Part shown: piece by piece, positions 17,164 to 24,890 of the stretch | Position numbering within the stretch: the first letter of the stretch is position 1 | Layout: the number at the start of each line of letters is the position of its first letter | From: UBA7985 sp002690455 | GTDB lineage: Bacteria > Pseudomonadota > Alphaproteobacteria > UBA7985 | Assembly (NCBI GenBank): GCA_965662775.1 | Contig: CBFIIW010000022.1 | Coordinates: 1 to 28,825, forward strand | Direction of reading: 5' to 3' | DNA: 28,825 bases | Made by a program: the position numbers and the translations under genes | Notes under the pieces: generated by a model | Seen by the model: the letters and a program-made list of their open reading frames with translations, nothing else | Databases searched by the model: none | Told to the model about the DNA's origin: nothing

Positions 17164-18092
17164 GCATCGCACGCATACTTTTGCTTCGGGGCGGACTGTC
17201 CGCCGAGCGCGAGGTTTCGTTGACCAGCGCCGCCGAGGTAGAGCGCGCCCTGCGCAAGGCCGGCTTTGACGTCACAACCTTTGACCCCGGCTGGAACGTG
17301 GCCGAGGTCCTGCCGCAAGCCCTTGAGGGGGTGGATGTCGTCTTCAATGCCCTGCACGGCAAATGGGGCGAAGACGGCAATATTCAGGGGCTGCTGAACT
17401 TTGCCCGTGTGCCTTACACCCATTCGGGCGTTCTCGCCTCCTCGCTGGCTATGGATAAACCGCGGTCCAAACTGCTGTTCGCTGCGGCAGGGATCCCCAT
17501 CGTCCACGACCGACCCGTCACGCTTGCTGAACTGCGCGCGCAGGGCGATCCCCTGCCACGTCCATTTGTAATCAAGCCCAGTTGCGAAGGTTCCTCTGTT
17601 GGTGTCCGTATCGTGCAGGATGGTGACGGACCAATCGATCTGTCTGGTCTGGAGGGCTATGGCAGTCTGATGGCCGAGGAATTCGTGCCGGGACGGGAAC
17701 TCACGGTGTCTGTGCTGCAAGACCGAGGCGGACAGCCTCGCGCCCTCGCCGTCACCGAGCTCGAAACCGACGGGGGCTTTTACGACTATCATGCCAAATA
17801 CAGCGTTGAGGCGAAGACCCGTCACATCGTCAACCCCGGCAACTTACCCGCAGACGTGCACGAAGCATTGCTGCGCTGGTCAGAGGCCGCTCACAAGACT
17901 CTGAACTGCCGTGGCGCGACGCGGGCAGACTTTCGCTATGATTCCGACTCTGGCCGCATCGCGATTCTTGAGGTAAATACCCAACCGGGGCTGACGCCAC
18001 TCAGCCTGTTGCCGGAGCAGGCTTTAGCCGCCGGTATGGACTTTACCACGCTGGTCACTTGGATGGTGGAAAACGCAGCATGCGACGCTTGA
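17160..18092 (+). CDS. ddl: D-alanine--D-alanine ligase
   Basis: Joins two D-alanines with ATP to feed MurF. The 310-residue length is typical of DdlB-type enzymes. ATP-grasp features: LLRGGLSAEREVSL at the N-terminus (8-21), ALHGKWGEDGNIQGLL, the ATP-binding KPSCEGSSVGVR loop, and the metal ligands in EVNTQPGLTPLSLLP (Glu271 and Asn273). The ATG overlaps the murB stop by 4 bases. The 3' end overlaps the start of ftsQ by 13 bases if ftsQ begins at 18080. Confidence 0.96.
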   Translation: MSIARILLLRGGLSAEREVSLTSAAEVERALRKAGFDVTTFDPGWNVAEVLPQALEGVDVVFNALHGKWGEDGNIQGLLNFARVPYTHSGVLASSLAMDKPRSKLLFAAAGIPIVHDRPVTLAELRAQGDPLPRPFVIKPSCEGSSVGVRIVQDGDGPIDLSGLEGYGSLMAEEFVPGRELTVSVLQDRGGQPRALAVTELETDGGFYDYHAKYSVEAKTRHIVNPGNLPADVHEALLRWSEAAHKTLNCRGATRADFRYDSDSGRIAILEVNTQPGLTPLSLLPEQALAAGMDFTTLVTWMVENAACDA

Positions 18093-19294
18093 TGCGCCTT
18101 TGGCGGAAAACGGGGGATCACTCTTCCCGTGATTCAGCGCATAACGTTGATTATCACGACTTAGAGCCGGGATTTGGTCTCGGCGCTGAGCGGGATGCGC
18201 CTGGACCATCTGACACCAGCACCGCCGTCGGCAAGGACGCCGATACTGTTGATCCGCACAGCGCAGAACAAGACTTGGCCGTTGAGGCCTCTTCCCAATC
18301 AAGCGGCGAGGCCCAGCGGGGGGAGGCATTTTCGACCTCGCCCGGTCTGGTCGACCCAGCGTCCAGCCCGACGTTTTCGAGCCGCTCTGCACTGGAACAG
18401 CGTCGACAACGGCTCAGCCGCGTTTCCCGCGCGCGCCGCACTGGCGTTGTACTAAGCATCGCAGTCCCGCTAACGCTGCTGACCCTGTTCGTCGGTGGTG
18501 GTGGTTGGGCCTGGTACAGCGGCCGACTGGATATCGCCAGTATTCGCGGAACAGAAGCCGCCCAGATCGCTGGTGCATCGCTCGGATTGCGGATCGAAGA
18601 ATTCTCAATTTCCGGACGGCGCTACACGCGTGAAGCCGAAATCGTGGCCGCGGTAGGCGCATACTACGGTGACCCAATCCTCGGGATTGACCCCGCCGAT
18701 GCCAAGTTGCGAATCGAGGGGCTTCCGTGGATTGCCAGCGCCGAGGTTGAGCGTATCCTGCCCAAGACTATCGCTGTAACAGTGGTCGAACGAGTGCCGC
18801 TTGCCATTTGGCAAAGTGATTCCCGCCATCAGATAATCGACAATACAGGCGCGATCATCCCGGATCAGCAAGCGTCGCAGTTCCTCGAAGAACTGCCGGT
18901 TGTCTCGGGATTGGGGGCGCCGGAAGCGGCATCCGACTTGATCGACGCCCTGTCGGCTGTGCCAAACGTTCGCCAATACGTGGTTGCAGCTCAGCGCCGT
19001 GGTACGCGCCGCTGGGATCTGTTCCTCACGCTCGGGATCCGGGTACAGTTACCGGCCGAAGGTACCGAACCGGCTCTGGAGCAGCTGAGCGACGCCGACC
19101 ACAAATATGGCCTGCTGGACCGCGATATCGTCAATATCGACATGCGCTTTCCCAACCGAATGATTGTTAGAAAACGAAACGAATCTGAAGGTTTTGATCT
19201 TGATTTGTTCTCAGATGATGAAAATGTTTCTACATATTTTCAGGATAATACAGAAAATAGCTTAACTCCTGTGTCAGATTCGATTACATTATGA
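18080..19294 (+). CDS. ftsQ: Cell division protein FtsQ
   Basis: Bitopic divisome protein of 404 residues that links FtsL/FtsB to the cytoplasmic ring. Order of parts: a long polar cytoplasmic tail (1 to about 120, rich in Ser, Asp, Glu), one membrane segment (about 122-142), a POTRA domain (about 170-240, IEEFSISGRRYTREAEI to RVPLAIW), then the FtsQ C-terminal domain with GAIIPDQ. ATG 18080 has GGTGGA about ten bases upstream; ATG 18092 (sharing the ddl stop) and TTG 18059 are alternatives. The last 44 residues (361-404) are Asp/Asn/Ser-rich and are encoded by DNA of only 31% GC (19161-19290), quite unlike the rest of the gene. Confidence 0.93.
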   Translation: MRRLMRLWRKTGDHSSRDSAHNVDYHDLEPGFGLGAERDAPGPSDTSTAVGKDADTVDPHSAEQDLAVEASSQSSGEAQRGEAFSTSPGLVDPASSPTFSSRSALEQRRQRLSRVSRARRTGVVLSIAVPLTLLTLFVGGGGWAWYSGRLDIASIRGTEAAQIAGASLGLRIEEFSISGRRYTREAEIVAAVGAYYGDPILGIDPADAKLRIEGLPWIASAEVERILPKTIAVTVVERVPLAIWQSDSRHQIIDNTGAIIPDQQASQFLEELPVVSGLGAPEAASDLIDALSAVPNVRQYVVAAQRRGTRRWDLFLTLGIRVQLPAEGTEPALEQLSDADHKYGLLDRDIVNIDMRFPNRMIVRKRNESEGFDLDLFSDDENVSTYFQDNTENSLTPVSDSITL

Positions 19295-19418
19295 GCATAT
19301 GCGGGACGGCGTGCTTATTTTGCGCGTCGGCCGCGACCTCGGACCGGGTGCGTGTCCGGGATTTTTTAAGGCAAGGGCGCTGTTTGAGTGCCTCGATTTA
19401 ACGGAAATATTTTTGAGC
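19161..19418 (+). promoter_or_regulatory. AT-rich 3' end of ftsQ and ftsQ-ftsA gap: probable ftsA/ftsZ promoter region
   Basis: Bases 19161-19290 contain 40 G or C out of 130 (31%), inside a GC-rich operon. The following gap to ftsA (19295-19418) is the longest within ftsQ-ftsA-ftsZ. Together they look like a promoter region partly buried in the ftsQ coding sequence. A -10-like GATAAT is at about 19244-19249, but the sequence 17 bases upstream is a poor -35. A GANTC site (GATTC) is at 19277-19281. No full TTAA-N7-TTAA CtrA-type box is visible. Confidence 0.35.
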
Positions 19419-20702
19419 ATGCGAACGCTTCGTTCACATCGCGGGCTCTTTGGAGTTCTTGACGTTGGCTCGTCGAAAATCACGTGTCTCGTGGTTAACG
19501 CAACCAACCCCCGCACCCCGAAAATTCTTGGCATGGGCCATCGCGCAGCCAAAGGCGTGCGCGCTGGAGAGATCGTGGACATGGATGCGGCTCAGGACGC
19601 TATCCTGGCCGCCATCACAGATGCAGAAGACGCGGCGGGGTTGACCATCGAAGATGTCTTCCTGACATACGCCGGTGGTAAGCCGCGCAGCCAACTCATC
19701 GATCTAGAAATCGAAGTCAACGGCCACGCCGTTAACAATACCCACATCAACGCCCTGCTCAACTACGCGGCGCAGGAACTGCCGTACGAGCAGGAATCCG
19801 TGCGACCCATGCAGCGCCTTCACACCCTGCCCGTTGACTATCGCGTCGACCGTAATCACGGCATCAGCGATCCACGAGGCATGACGGCCTTTCACTTGGG
19901 CTCACGCCTATTGGCGGTTTCGCTTTCGCGCTCCAGCCTCGATCACCTCGTCGACGTCGTCGACAAGTGCCACCTGACAATCCGAGGCGTGATGATCGGT
20001 GGCCTAGCCAGCCACTATGCGGTTGTTACCGAAGAGGAAATGCAGCTTGGCGCGTGCCTCGTCGAGATTGGTGCGTCGGTCTCCACACTGATGGTCTTCA
20101 ATGGCGGCGGTGCTGTTCATGCTGAAACCCTGCCTTTGGGCTCAGATCATCTCACCCGCGATTTGGCAGCCGCGCTGAACTGCAACACCGCCGCGGCCGA
20201 GCGCATCAAGACACTTTATGGCTCGGCGCTCAGCAACCCCTCAGACAGCGACCGCGAAATCCGACTGCCTCGGGAGGCCATGGATGGCGGTCTGGTCGGC
20301 AGCGACCGCATTACCCGGTCGCTCGTGGTCGGCGTACTGCAGCCACGACTGGATGAGATGTTCGGTTGGATTAAGCAGCGGATGGAGCACCCTAATCTTC
20401 GAAAATTCGCAGGGCGTCGCGTGATTTTCACAGGTGGAGGCGCGAACCTCACCGGGCTGCGCGACTACGCAACTCTTGCGCTCGACCGCCAGATCAGGAT
20501 TGGACGACCAAGGGAAATGGCGGGTTTGCCTGCCTCGCACTGTGGCTTCGAGCTATCGGCCGCCCTGGGACTGGCACACTTCGCCGCGTCTCCCGGTCAG
20601 ACAGCAGCCACAGGCTCAGTCAGCTCCGCTCACCTGCAGCGGAAATCTATTCTACAGTCCATCCCGCTAGTGGGTGGACTGTTTAACAAAAGGGCCGCGT
20701 GA
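19419..20702 (+). CDS. ftsA: Cell division protein FtsA
   Basis: Actin-like ATPase that tethers FtsZ to the membrane and activates septal synthesis. It has 427 residues from ATG 19419. The phosphate-1 loop is GVLDVGSSKITCLVV (12-26); an SHS2-type 1C region follows, including YRVDRNHGISDPRGM; phosphate-2 is GACLVEIGASVSTLMVF, and the adenosine loop is VIFTGGGANLTGL. The C-terminus ends SIPLVGGLFNKRAA, a short amphipathic membrane-targeting helix as expected. The frame is open upstream to ATG 19299 (40 extra residues), but the family motif lies 12 residues after 19419, so I prefer that start. TTG 19413 is a near alternative. Ribosome-binding site is weak. Confidence 0.93.
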   Translation: MRTLRSHRGLFGVLDVGSSKITCLVVNATNPRTPKILGMGHRAAKGVRAGEIVDMDAAQDAILAAITDAEDAAGLTIEDVFLTYAGGKPRSQLIDLEIEVNGHAVNNTHINALLNYAAQELPYEQESVRPMQRLHTLPVDYRVDRNHGISDPRGMTAFHLGSRLLAVSLSRSSLDHLVDVVDKCHLTIRGVMIGGLASHYAVVTEEEMQLGACLVEIGASVSTLMVFNGGGAVHAETLPLGSDHLTRDLAAALNCNTAAAERIKTLYGSALSNPSDSDREIRLPREAMDGGLVGSDRITRSLVVGVLQPRLDEMFGWIKQRMEHPNLRKFAGRRVIFTGGGANLTGLRDYATLALDRQIRIGRPREMAGLPASHCGFELSAALGLAHFAASPGQTAATGSVSSAHLQRKSILQSIPLVGGLFNKRAA

Positions 20703-20703
20703 A

Positions 20704-20793
20704 ATGACGGCTCGGATCAACAAAAAGATCGCAAAAATTATAAGCGACACAGTCGCACGAGATACTGGTGGAGAATTTTATGTGTGCTCTTAA
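20704..20793 (+). CDS. Possible 29-residue leader ORF overlapping the ftsZ start (speculative)
   Basis: An ATG two bases after the ftsA stop opens a 29-codon frame, MTARINKKIAKIISDTVARD and a few more residues, ending TAA at 20791-20793, which is 11-14 bases inside ftsZ. AGGG at 20691-20694 is about nine bases upstream of its ATG. If translated, it would carry ribosomes across the ftsZ ribosome-binding site. It has no recognisable relatives that I know of, and a chance ORF of this length is quite possible, so it is listed only as a candidate. Confidence 0.2.
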   Translation: MTARINKKIAKIISDTVARDTGGEFYVCS

Positions 20794-22894
20794 TTTGGGC
20801 GTTCCGGATCAGAAGGCGATTTTCAAGCCTCGGATCCTTGTGCTTGGCGTCGGTGGCGCCGGTGGAAACGCTGTTAACAATATGATTCAGGCAGACCTGC
20901 AGGGCGTAGAGTTTGCTGTAACCAATACCGACGCTCAAGCGCTGGAGATGTCGCTCAGCGACCGCCGCGTGCGACTGGGTACTATGGCCACACAAGGGTT
21001 GGGTGCAGGTGCCAATCCGATGGTTGGCCGGGCTGCAGCCGAAGAATCGCTGCAAGACGTTCTCGACGAGATCGGTGACGTCAACATGGTGTTCATCACT
21101 GCTGGCATGGGCGGTGGCACAGGTACGGGTGCTGCGCCACTGATTGCCAAAGCGCTGAAGGAGCGCGGTGTGCTGACCGTCGGGGTCGCCACCAAGCCCT
21201 TCGCGTTCGAAGGCGTCGTGCGCATGCGGCAGGCCGAAGAAGGTATCGAACTGTTCGCCTCGACCGTAGACACGCTGATCGTGATTCCGAATGAGAATCT
21301 GTTCCGGATCGCGAACGAGAACACGTCTTACGCCGACGCACTCAAAATGGCCGATGAAGTGCTCTACGACGGTGTACGGGCAATTTCAGACCTGATTGTT
21401 CGGCCCGGCAACATCAATCTCGACTTTGCCGATGTCCGCGCACTGATGACTGTCATGGGCAAGTCAATGATGGGGACCGGCGAAGCGGAAGGCGAAAATC
21501 GTGCTCTCGATGCCGCGGAGCGGGCCATCAAGAACCCGCTTCTGGACGACGTGAATCTGAAGTCTGCCAAGGGCGTATTGCTGAACATCTCGGGCGGACC
21601 CGATCTGACCATGTACGAGGTCGACGAGGCCGCCAAACGCATCACCCGCGAAGTCATGCCGGAGAGCAATATCATCACCGGTACGTCCATAGATCCTGCG
21701 CTTGACGGCGCGCTCCGGGTCTCAGTGGTTGCGACAGGTATTGACGAAGAGCTCAGCCAAGAGGAAGCAGCCCCCACATCTGGTTTCCAGCGCGCTGATC
21801 TGGGTCTGGCTCCATCGGCGGCTGCACCGGTCAAACCAACGCCTATAGCCCCGGCTCCGACGGCACAGACCGCCTCGACGGCGGCTGGCGCCGGTGCTGG
21901 CCACGGCTTCTCGATCGCCGGTCAGACTGGCGGCGTGATCCATACCATTCAGGGTGTGCCTGGCTCGATGGAATTTGCCCGCGCAGTGGCTAATCCACCA
22001 AAGCCCATCACGACACCAGAAGTGCGGCACGCGGCTGAGCATCACGATGTCGCAGAAGCCCCCGTTATAGAAAAGCCACGCAACCCGATTGCACCGCTGC
22101 CTGAATCTCTGCTCAACCAGCCCACTCGGAATGAGCTGATGGACATGCGGGAAGTCTACACCACGCAGTCGGCGGCTTCGCAAACAGGGCTTCGACGAGA
22201 TGAGCCTGTCATGACGGCACCGACATCACCGCCTGCCCCGACGACGGCCTACGCGGGCGCTGTGACCGCCCATTCACAACCATCGGCGATGGACCATCGG
22301 CGGGCGGAACCAGTGGCCGTCCCCGGTAGCAATCTCGCCGCAGCGCAGTTGAGGGCTGAGCGGCATCGGGAAACGCCGACCGCTCTCGCAGATCCGTTGG
22401 CAGCACCAACAATGGGTCCTTCCGTGACCGCGGCAGCTGAACCGCAGTTGTTTGAACCACTGGGTGGGCGGCACGATCCCTTTGCCGGGGTTGAGCCAAC
22501 CGGTCCGATCAATGACCACCCGGTCGAACCACAGTTCGGCGGCGAAGCACCCGCCAGCTCGGCTTCGGCTAACGCTGCGGGTAACAGCAGCGGAGCACTT
22601 GGTTTTCTAAAAGGTCTGGCGCGAGGTGGGTTTTCGAAAGCCTCGAACACTCAGGACGTGCACGAAGCCGAGGAGCGTGAACGCCGCGTGCGCGAAAACG
22701 GCTTTGACCGGCTTGCCCGTCCGGCGTTCGAGCCAGAGGGGTCATCTGAACCGGTTGTTGCGCGGGGGTTCAACAACCCGAGTCAGCATCCGGCCCTTAC
22801 CAATATTTCAACCACGCCGACGGGGGTCGATCCGCTGGACGTTGATGAATCCGAGATCAACATTCCAGCCTTTCTCCGGCGTCAGATGAACTGA
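20780..22894 (+). CDS. ftsZ: Cell division protein FtsZ with an unusually long C-terminal linker
   Basis: Tubulin-like GTPase that forms the division ring. It has 704 residues, against about 380 in E. coli and about 510 in Caulobacter. The GTPase core is residues about 15-322: GVGGAGGNAVNNM, the tubulin signature GGGTGTG (111-117), and the T7 loop NLDFADVR (213-220) with both catalytic aspartates (215, 218). A Pro/Ala/Thr-rich linker of about 360 residues follows. The conserved C-terminal peptide EINIPAFLRRQMN (692-704), which binds FtsA and other partners, is intact. A glycine-rich, possibly amphipathic stretch LGFLKGLARGGF lies at 608-619. ATG 20780 was chosen over GTG 20768 because GGTGGAG is placed about 6 bases upstream. 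A terminator follows the gene. Confidence 0.97.
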   Translation: MCALNLGVPDQKAIFKPRILVLGVGGAGGNAVNNMIQADLQGVEFAVTNTDAQALEMSLSDRRVRLGTMATQGLGAGANPMVGRAAAEESLQDVLDEIGDVNMVFITAGMGGGTGTGAAPLIAKALKERGVLTVGVATKPFAFEGVVRMRQAEEGIELFASTVDTLIVIPNENLFRIANENTSYADALKMADEVLYDGVRAISDLIVRPGNINLDFADVRALMTVMGKSMMGTGEAEGENRALDAAERAIKNPLLDDVNLKSAKGVLLNISGGPDLTMYEVDEAAKRITREVMPESNIITGTSIDPALDGALRVSVVATGIDEELSQEEAAPTSGFQRADLGLAPSAAAPVKPTPIAPAPTAQTASTAAGAGAGHGFSIAGQTGGVIHTIQGVPGSMEFARAVANPPKPITTPEVRHAAEHHDVAEAPVIEKPRNPIAPLPESLLNQPTRNELMDMREVYTTQSAASQTGLRRDEPVMTAPTSPPAPTTAYAGAVTAHSQPSAMDHRRAEPVAVPGSNLAAAQLRAERHRETPTALADPLAAPTMGPSVTAAAEPQLFEPLGGRHDPFAGVEPTGPINDHPVEPQFGGEAPASSASANAAGNSSGALGFLKGLARGGFSKASNTQDVHEAEERERRVRENGFDRLARPAFEPEGSSEPVVARGFNNPSQHPALTNISTTPTGVDPLDVDESEINIPAFLRRQMN

Positions 22895-22945
22895 TTATCG
22901 GCAGAAGTCACAAAACCACCGACTTACCACCATTATTCTCCCTGA

Positions 22946-22980
22946 GGGCGGGGTGCTAAAGCACCTTCGCCCTTTCTTTT
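22946..22980 (+). terminator. Rho-independent terminator after ftsZ
   Basis: A stem of about 11 pairs, GGGCG plus GGTGC (22946-22956), pairs with GCACC and TCGCCC (22961-22972) around a TAAA loop, with a single bulged T. TTTCTTTTT follows at once. This is a textbook intrinsic terminator, 51 bases after the ftsZ stop, and should end most dcw transcripts. Confidence 0.88.
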
Positions 22981-22987
22981 TGGGCCT

Positions 22988-23002
22988 GGGTGACGCACAC
23001 CC
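22988..23002 (+). promoter_or_regulatory. Small hairpin in the short lpxC leader
   Basis: GGGTG (22988-22992) pairs with CACCC (22998-23002) around a 5-base loop. It lies between the ftsZ terminator and the lpxC start, only 17 bases before the ATG. A weak promoter candidate, TTGGGC - 18 bases - TACAAC (about 22980-23009), overlaps it. Function is unknown; it could affect lpxC translation. Confidence 0.3.
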
Positions 23003-23019
23003 GTACAACTTTCGGATCA

Positions 23020-23946
23020 ATGGTAAGGCCCGTGAAAAACCAACGTACACTTGCACAACCCCTACGGCTTTCGGGTCTGACTCTCCACGCCGGTGTTCCG
23101 GTTTCCTGCACTGTTGCGCCCGCGGGTATCGGCCACGGACTGGTTTTTCGCAGACTGGATTCCCTGCCCGAAGTCGCTGACGTCCCCGTAGCTCCGGGCC
23201 GGGTCGTTGCTGCACCGCTTTGCTCCCGCATTGCAAATGAGGGCGGAACCAGCATTTCAACCCTTGAACACCTGATGGCGGCGTTTCGCGTCTATGGCAT
23301 CACCAACGCGATGATTACGTTGGATGGGCCAGAAGTCCCCATTCTCGATGGCTCGGCGATGCCTTGGGTTCGTGCGATGAAAGCAGCCGGTGTCTCCGAG
23401 CAGGATTGTGCCGCAGCCATGGTGGAACTGAAGCGGCCGGTCCGGGTATCCTACGATGACCGGCGTGCCACCCTGTATCCACTTAACGCGCGTGATGACA
23501 TCTCCAGCTTTACGGCACGGATAGAATTTGCCTCCTCCAGCATCGGTAAGCAGTCTTTTTCCGGCGAAGCCGAACCGGACTTTTTCGAGCGGGAGATTGC
23601 CAGCGCTCGCAGCTTTGTAGAAGCCAACGAACTGCCAGACCTACAGTCCAAAGGACTGGTCCGGGGGGGATCACTTGCCAATGCAGTGGTTTTTGACGCG
23701 AATGGCGTTCGAAACCCCGAGGGGCTTCGCTTCGACAACGAACCTGCCCGTCACAAGGTGCTCGACGCGATGGGCGACATGTACCTAGGCGGGGTACAGA
23801 TTCTCGCACACTATGAGGGGTACAAGGCTGGCCACTCCTTGCATGCGGCTTTGCTTCGCACCTTGTTCGCGGATGAAACTGCCTGGTCGTGGACAATCGA
23901 GAGCATCGCCAGCAAAGTGGTAGCCATGGACCACTTCCGGCGCTAA
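23020..23946 (+). CDS. lpxC: UDP-3-O-acyl-N-acetylglucosamine deacetylase
   Basis: Zinc-dependent deacetylase catalysing the committed step of lipid A synthesis. From ATG 23020 it has 308 residues, the usual length. Zinc ligands are His84 in TLEHLMA and His245/Asp249 in RHKVLDAMGD; the general base Glu83 and catalytic His272 (AGHSLHAALL) are present. LDGPEVPILDGSA is the standard substrate-side motif. GTG 22990 would add ten residues but begins inside the leader hairpin, and CGGA lies 4 bases before ATG 23020. It stands just after the ftsZ terminator, so it needs its own promoter or readthrough from ftsZ. Confidence 0.96.
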   Translation: MVRPVKNQRTLAQPLRLSGLTLHAGVPVSCTVAPAGIGHGLVFRRLDSLPEVADVPVAPGRVVAAPLCSRIANEGGTSISTLEHLMAAFRVYGITNAMITLDGPEVPILDGSAMPWVRAMKAAGVSEQDCAAAMVELKRPVRVSYDDRRATLYPLNARDDISSFTARIEFASSSIGKQSFSGEAEPDFFEREIASARSFVEANELPDLQSKGLVRGGSLANAVVFDANGVRNPEGLRFDNEPARHKVLDAMGDMYLGGVQILAHYEGYKAGHSLHAALLRTLFADETAWSWTIESIASKVVAMDHFRR

Positions 23947-24018
23947 AACGGCGACAGGATTATGCGGGGAGACCACAGGCGTGCAAAGCCGGGTCGACCC
24001 GGAATTCTGCGTATTCTG

Positions 24019-24870
24019 ATGGCCCTTTGCGCGAGGTCAGCCTTAACCTTGAAGTCAATTCTGCCCCTTGTTGCCACCTTCTTTGCTGTCTTTGCGCTGA
24101 CTGCCTGCGAAGACCGCTTAGATCGTGTCGAGCGACTCAGTACCGATGCAGATACCATCGACGAACTGGCTGAGGAGGCTCAGCGCTCGGTCAACGGCAG
24201 ACGCTTTGTCGAAGCAGCAAATTTGCTCGACGAAATCGATCGGCAGTTTCCGACCTCAGTCGAAGCACCGCGTGCCATGATTCTTTCAGGGCGCTATTAC
24301 TTCGAAGCGCAGGAATACGAGCGCGCTATCGATGTACTCTCGCGCTACGTCCGTGACCATGGCGGACATCCCGACATCGCTTATGGGCATTATCTGCGGG
24401 CGGTCAGCGCCTATCGGTCGGTTTCTGAGGTCGACAAGGACGAGGGTGACACACGACAGGCCGAAGACTTTCTGCTCGACGTGATTAATCAGTTCTCAGG
24501 CACGGACTACGCGCTCGATGCCAGCGTTAAACTTAACGCAATCAAGAACCAACGCGCGGCAAAGGAACTGGTTACCGGCAAGTTCTATCACCACCGGAAA
24601 GAATTCCTCGCTGCCCTCACCCGCTACCAGAACGTGGTCAGTAATTTTCCGGACTCCACTTACGTGGAAGAAGCCTTGTACCGCATCATAGAGGTTTACG
24701 TCAGCCTTGGGCTCTATCAAGAAGCTCGAAACGCAGCCGTCCTCCTCGGCCATAACTTTCCGGCCAGTAATTGGTATTTCAAAGCTTACGAGATTGTTGA
24801 AGGCCCCCTTCCGCGCCATATCAAACCCAAGGACGCCGGCGGTCTCAGTAATCTCAACCCCTTCGGCTGA
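24019..24870 (+). CDS. bamD: Outer membrane assembly lipoprotein BamD
   Basis: Essential lipoprotein of the BAM complex that inserts beta-barrel proteins in the outer membrane. From ATG 24019 it has 283 residues: a signal peptide with hydrophobic core LPLVATFFAVFA and the lipobox LTAC, with the lipidated cysteine at 30. The mature part consists of helical TPR-like repeats (SVNGRRFVEAANLLDEI, YFEAQEYERAIDVLSRY, YHHRKEFLAALTRYQNV). The C-terminal NLNPFG ending is seen in many alphaproteobacterial homologues. ATG 23962 is an alternative that has an AGGA close by but gives an overlong, arginine-rich region before the signal. It lies between lpxC and recN, a common alphaproteobacterial arrangement. 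Confidence 0.93.
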   Translation: MALCARSALTLKSILPLVATFFAVFALTACEDRLDRVERLSTDADTIDELAEEAQRSVNGRRFVEAANLLDEIDRQFPTSVEAPRAMILSGRYYFEAQEYERAIDVLSRYVRDHGGHPDIAYGHYLRAVSAYRSVSEVDKDEGDTRQAEDFLLDVINQFSGTDYALDASVKLNAIKNQRAAKELVTGKFYHHRKEFLAALTRYQNVVSNFPDSTYVEEALYRIIEVYVSLGLYQEARNAAVLLGHNFPASNWYFKAYEIVEGPLPRHIKPKDAGGLSNLNPFG

Positions 24871-24890
24871 TTCGGTAATGAGGGGGCGCT

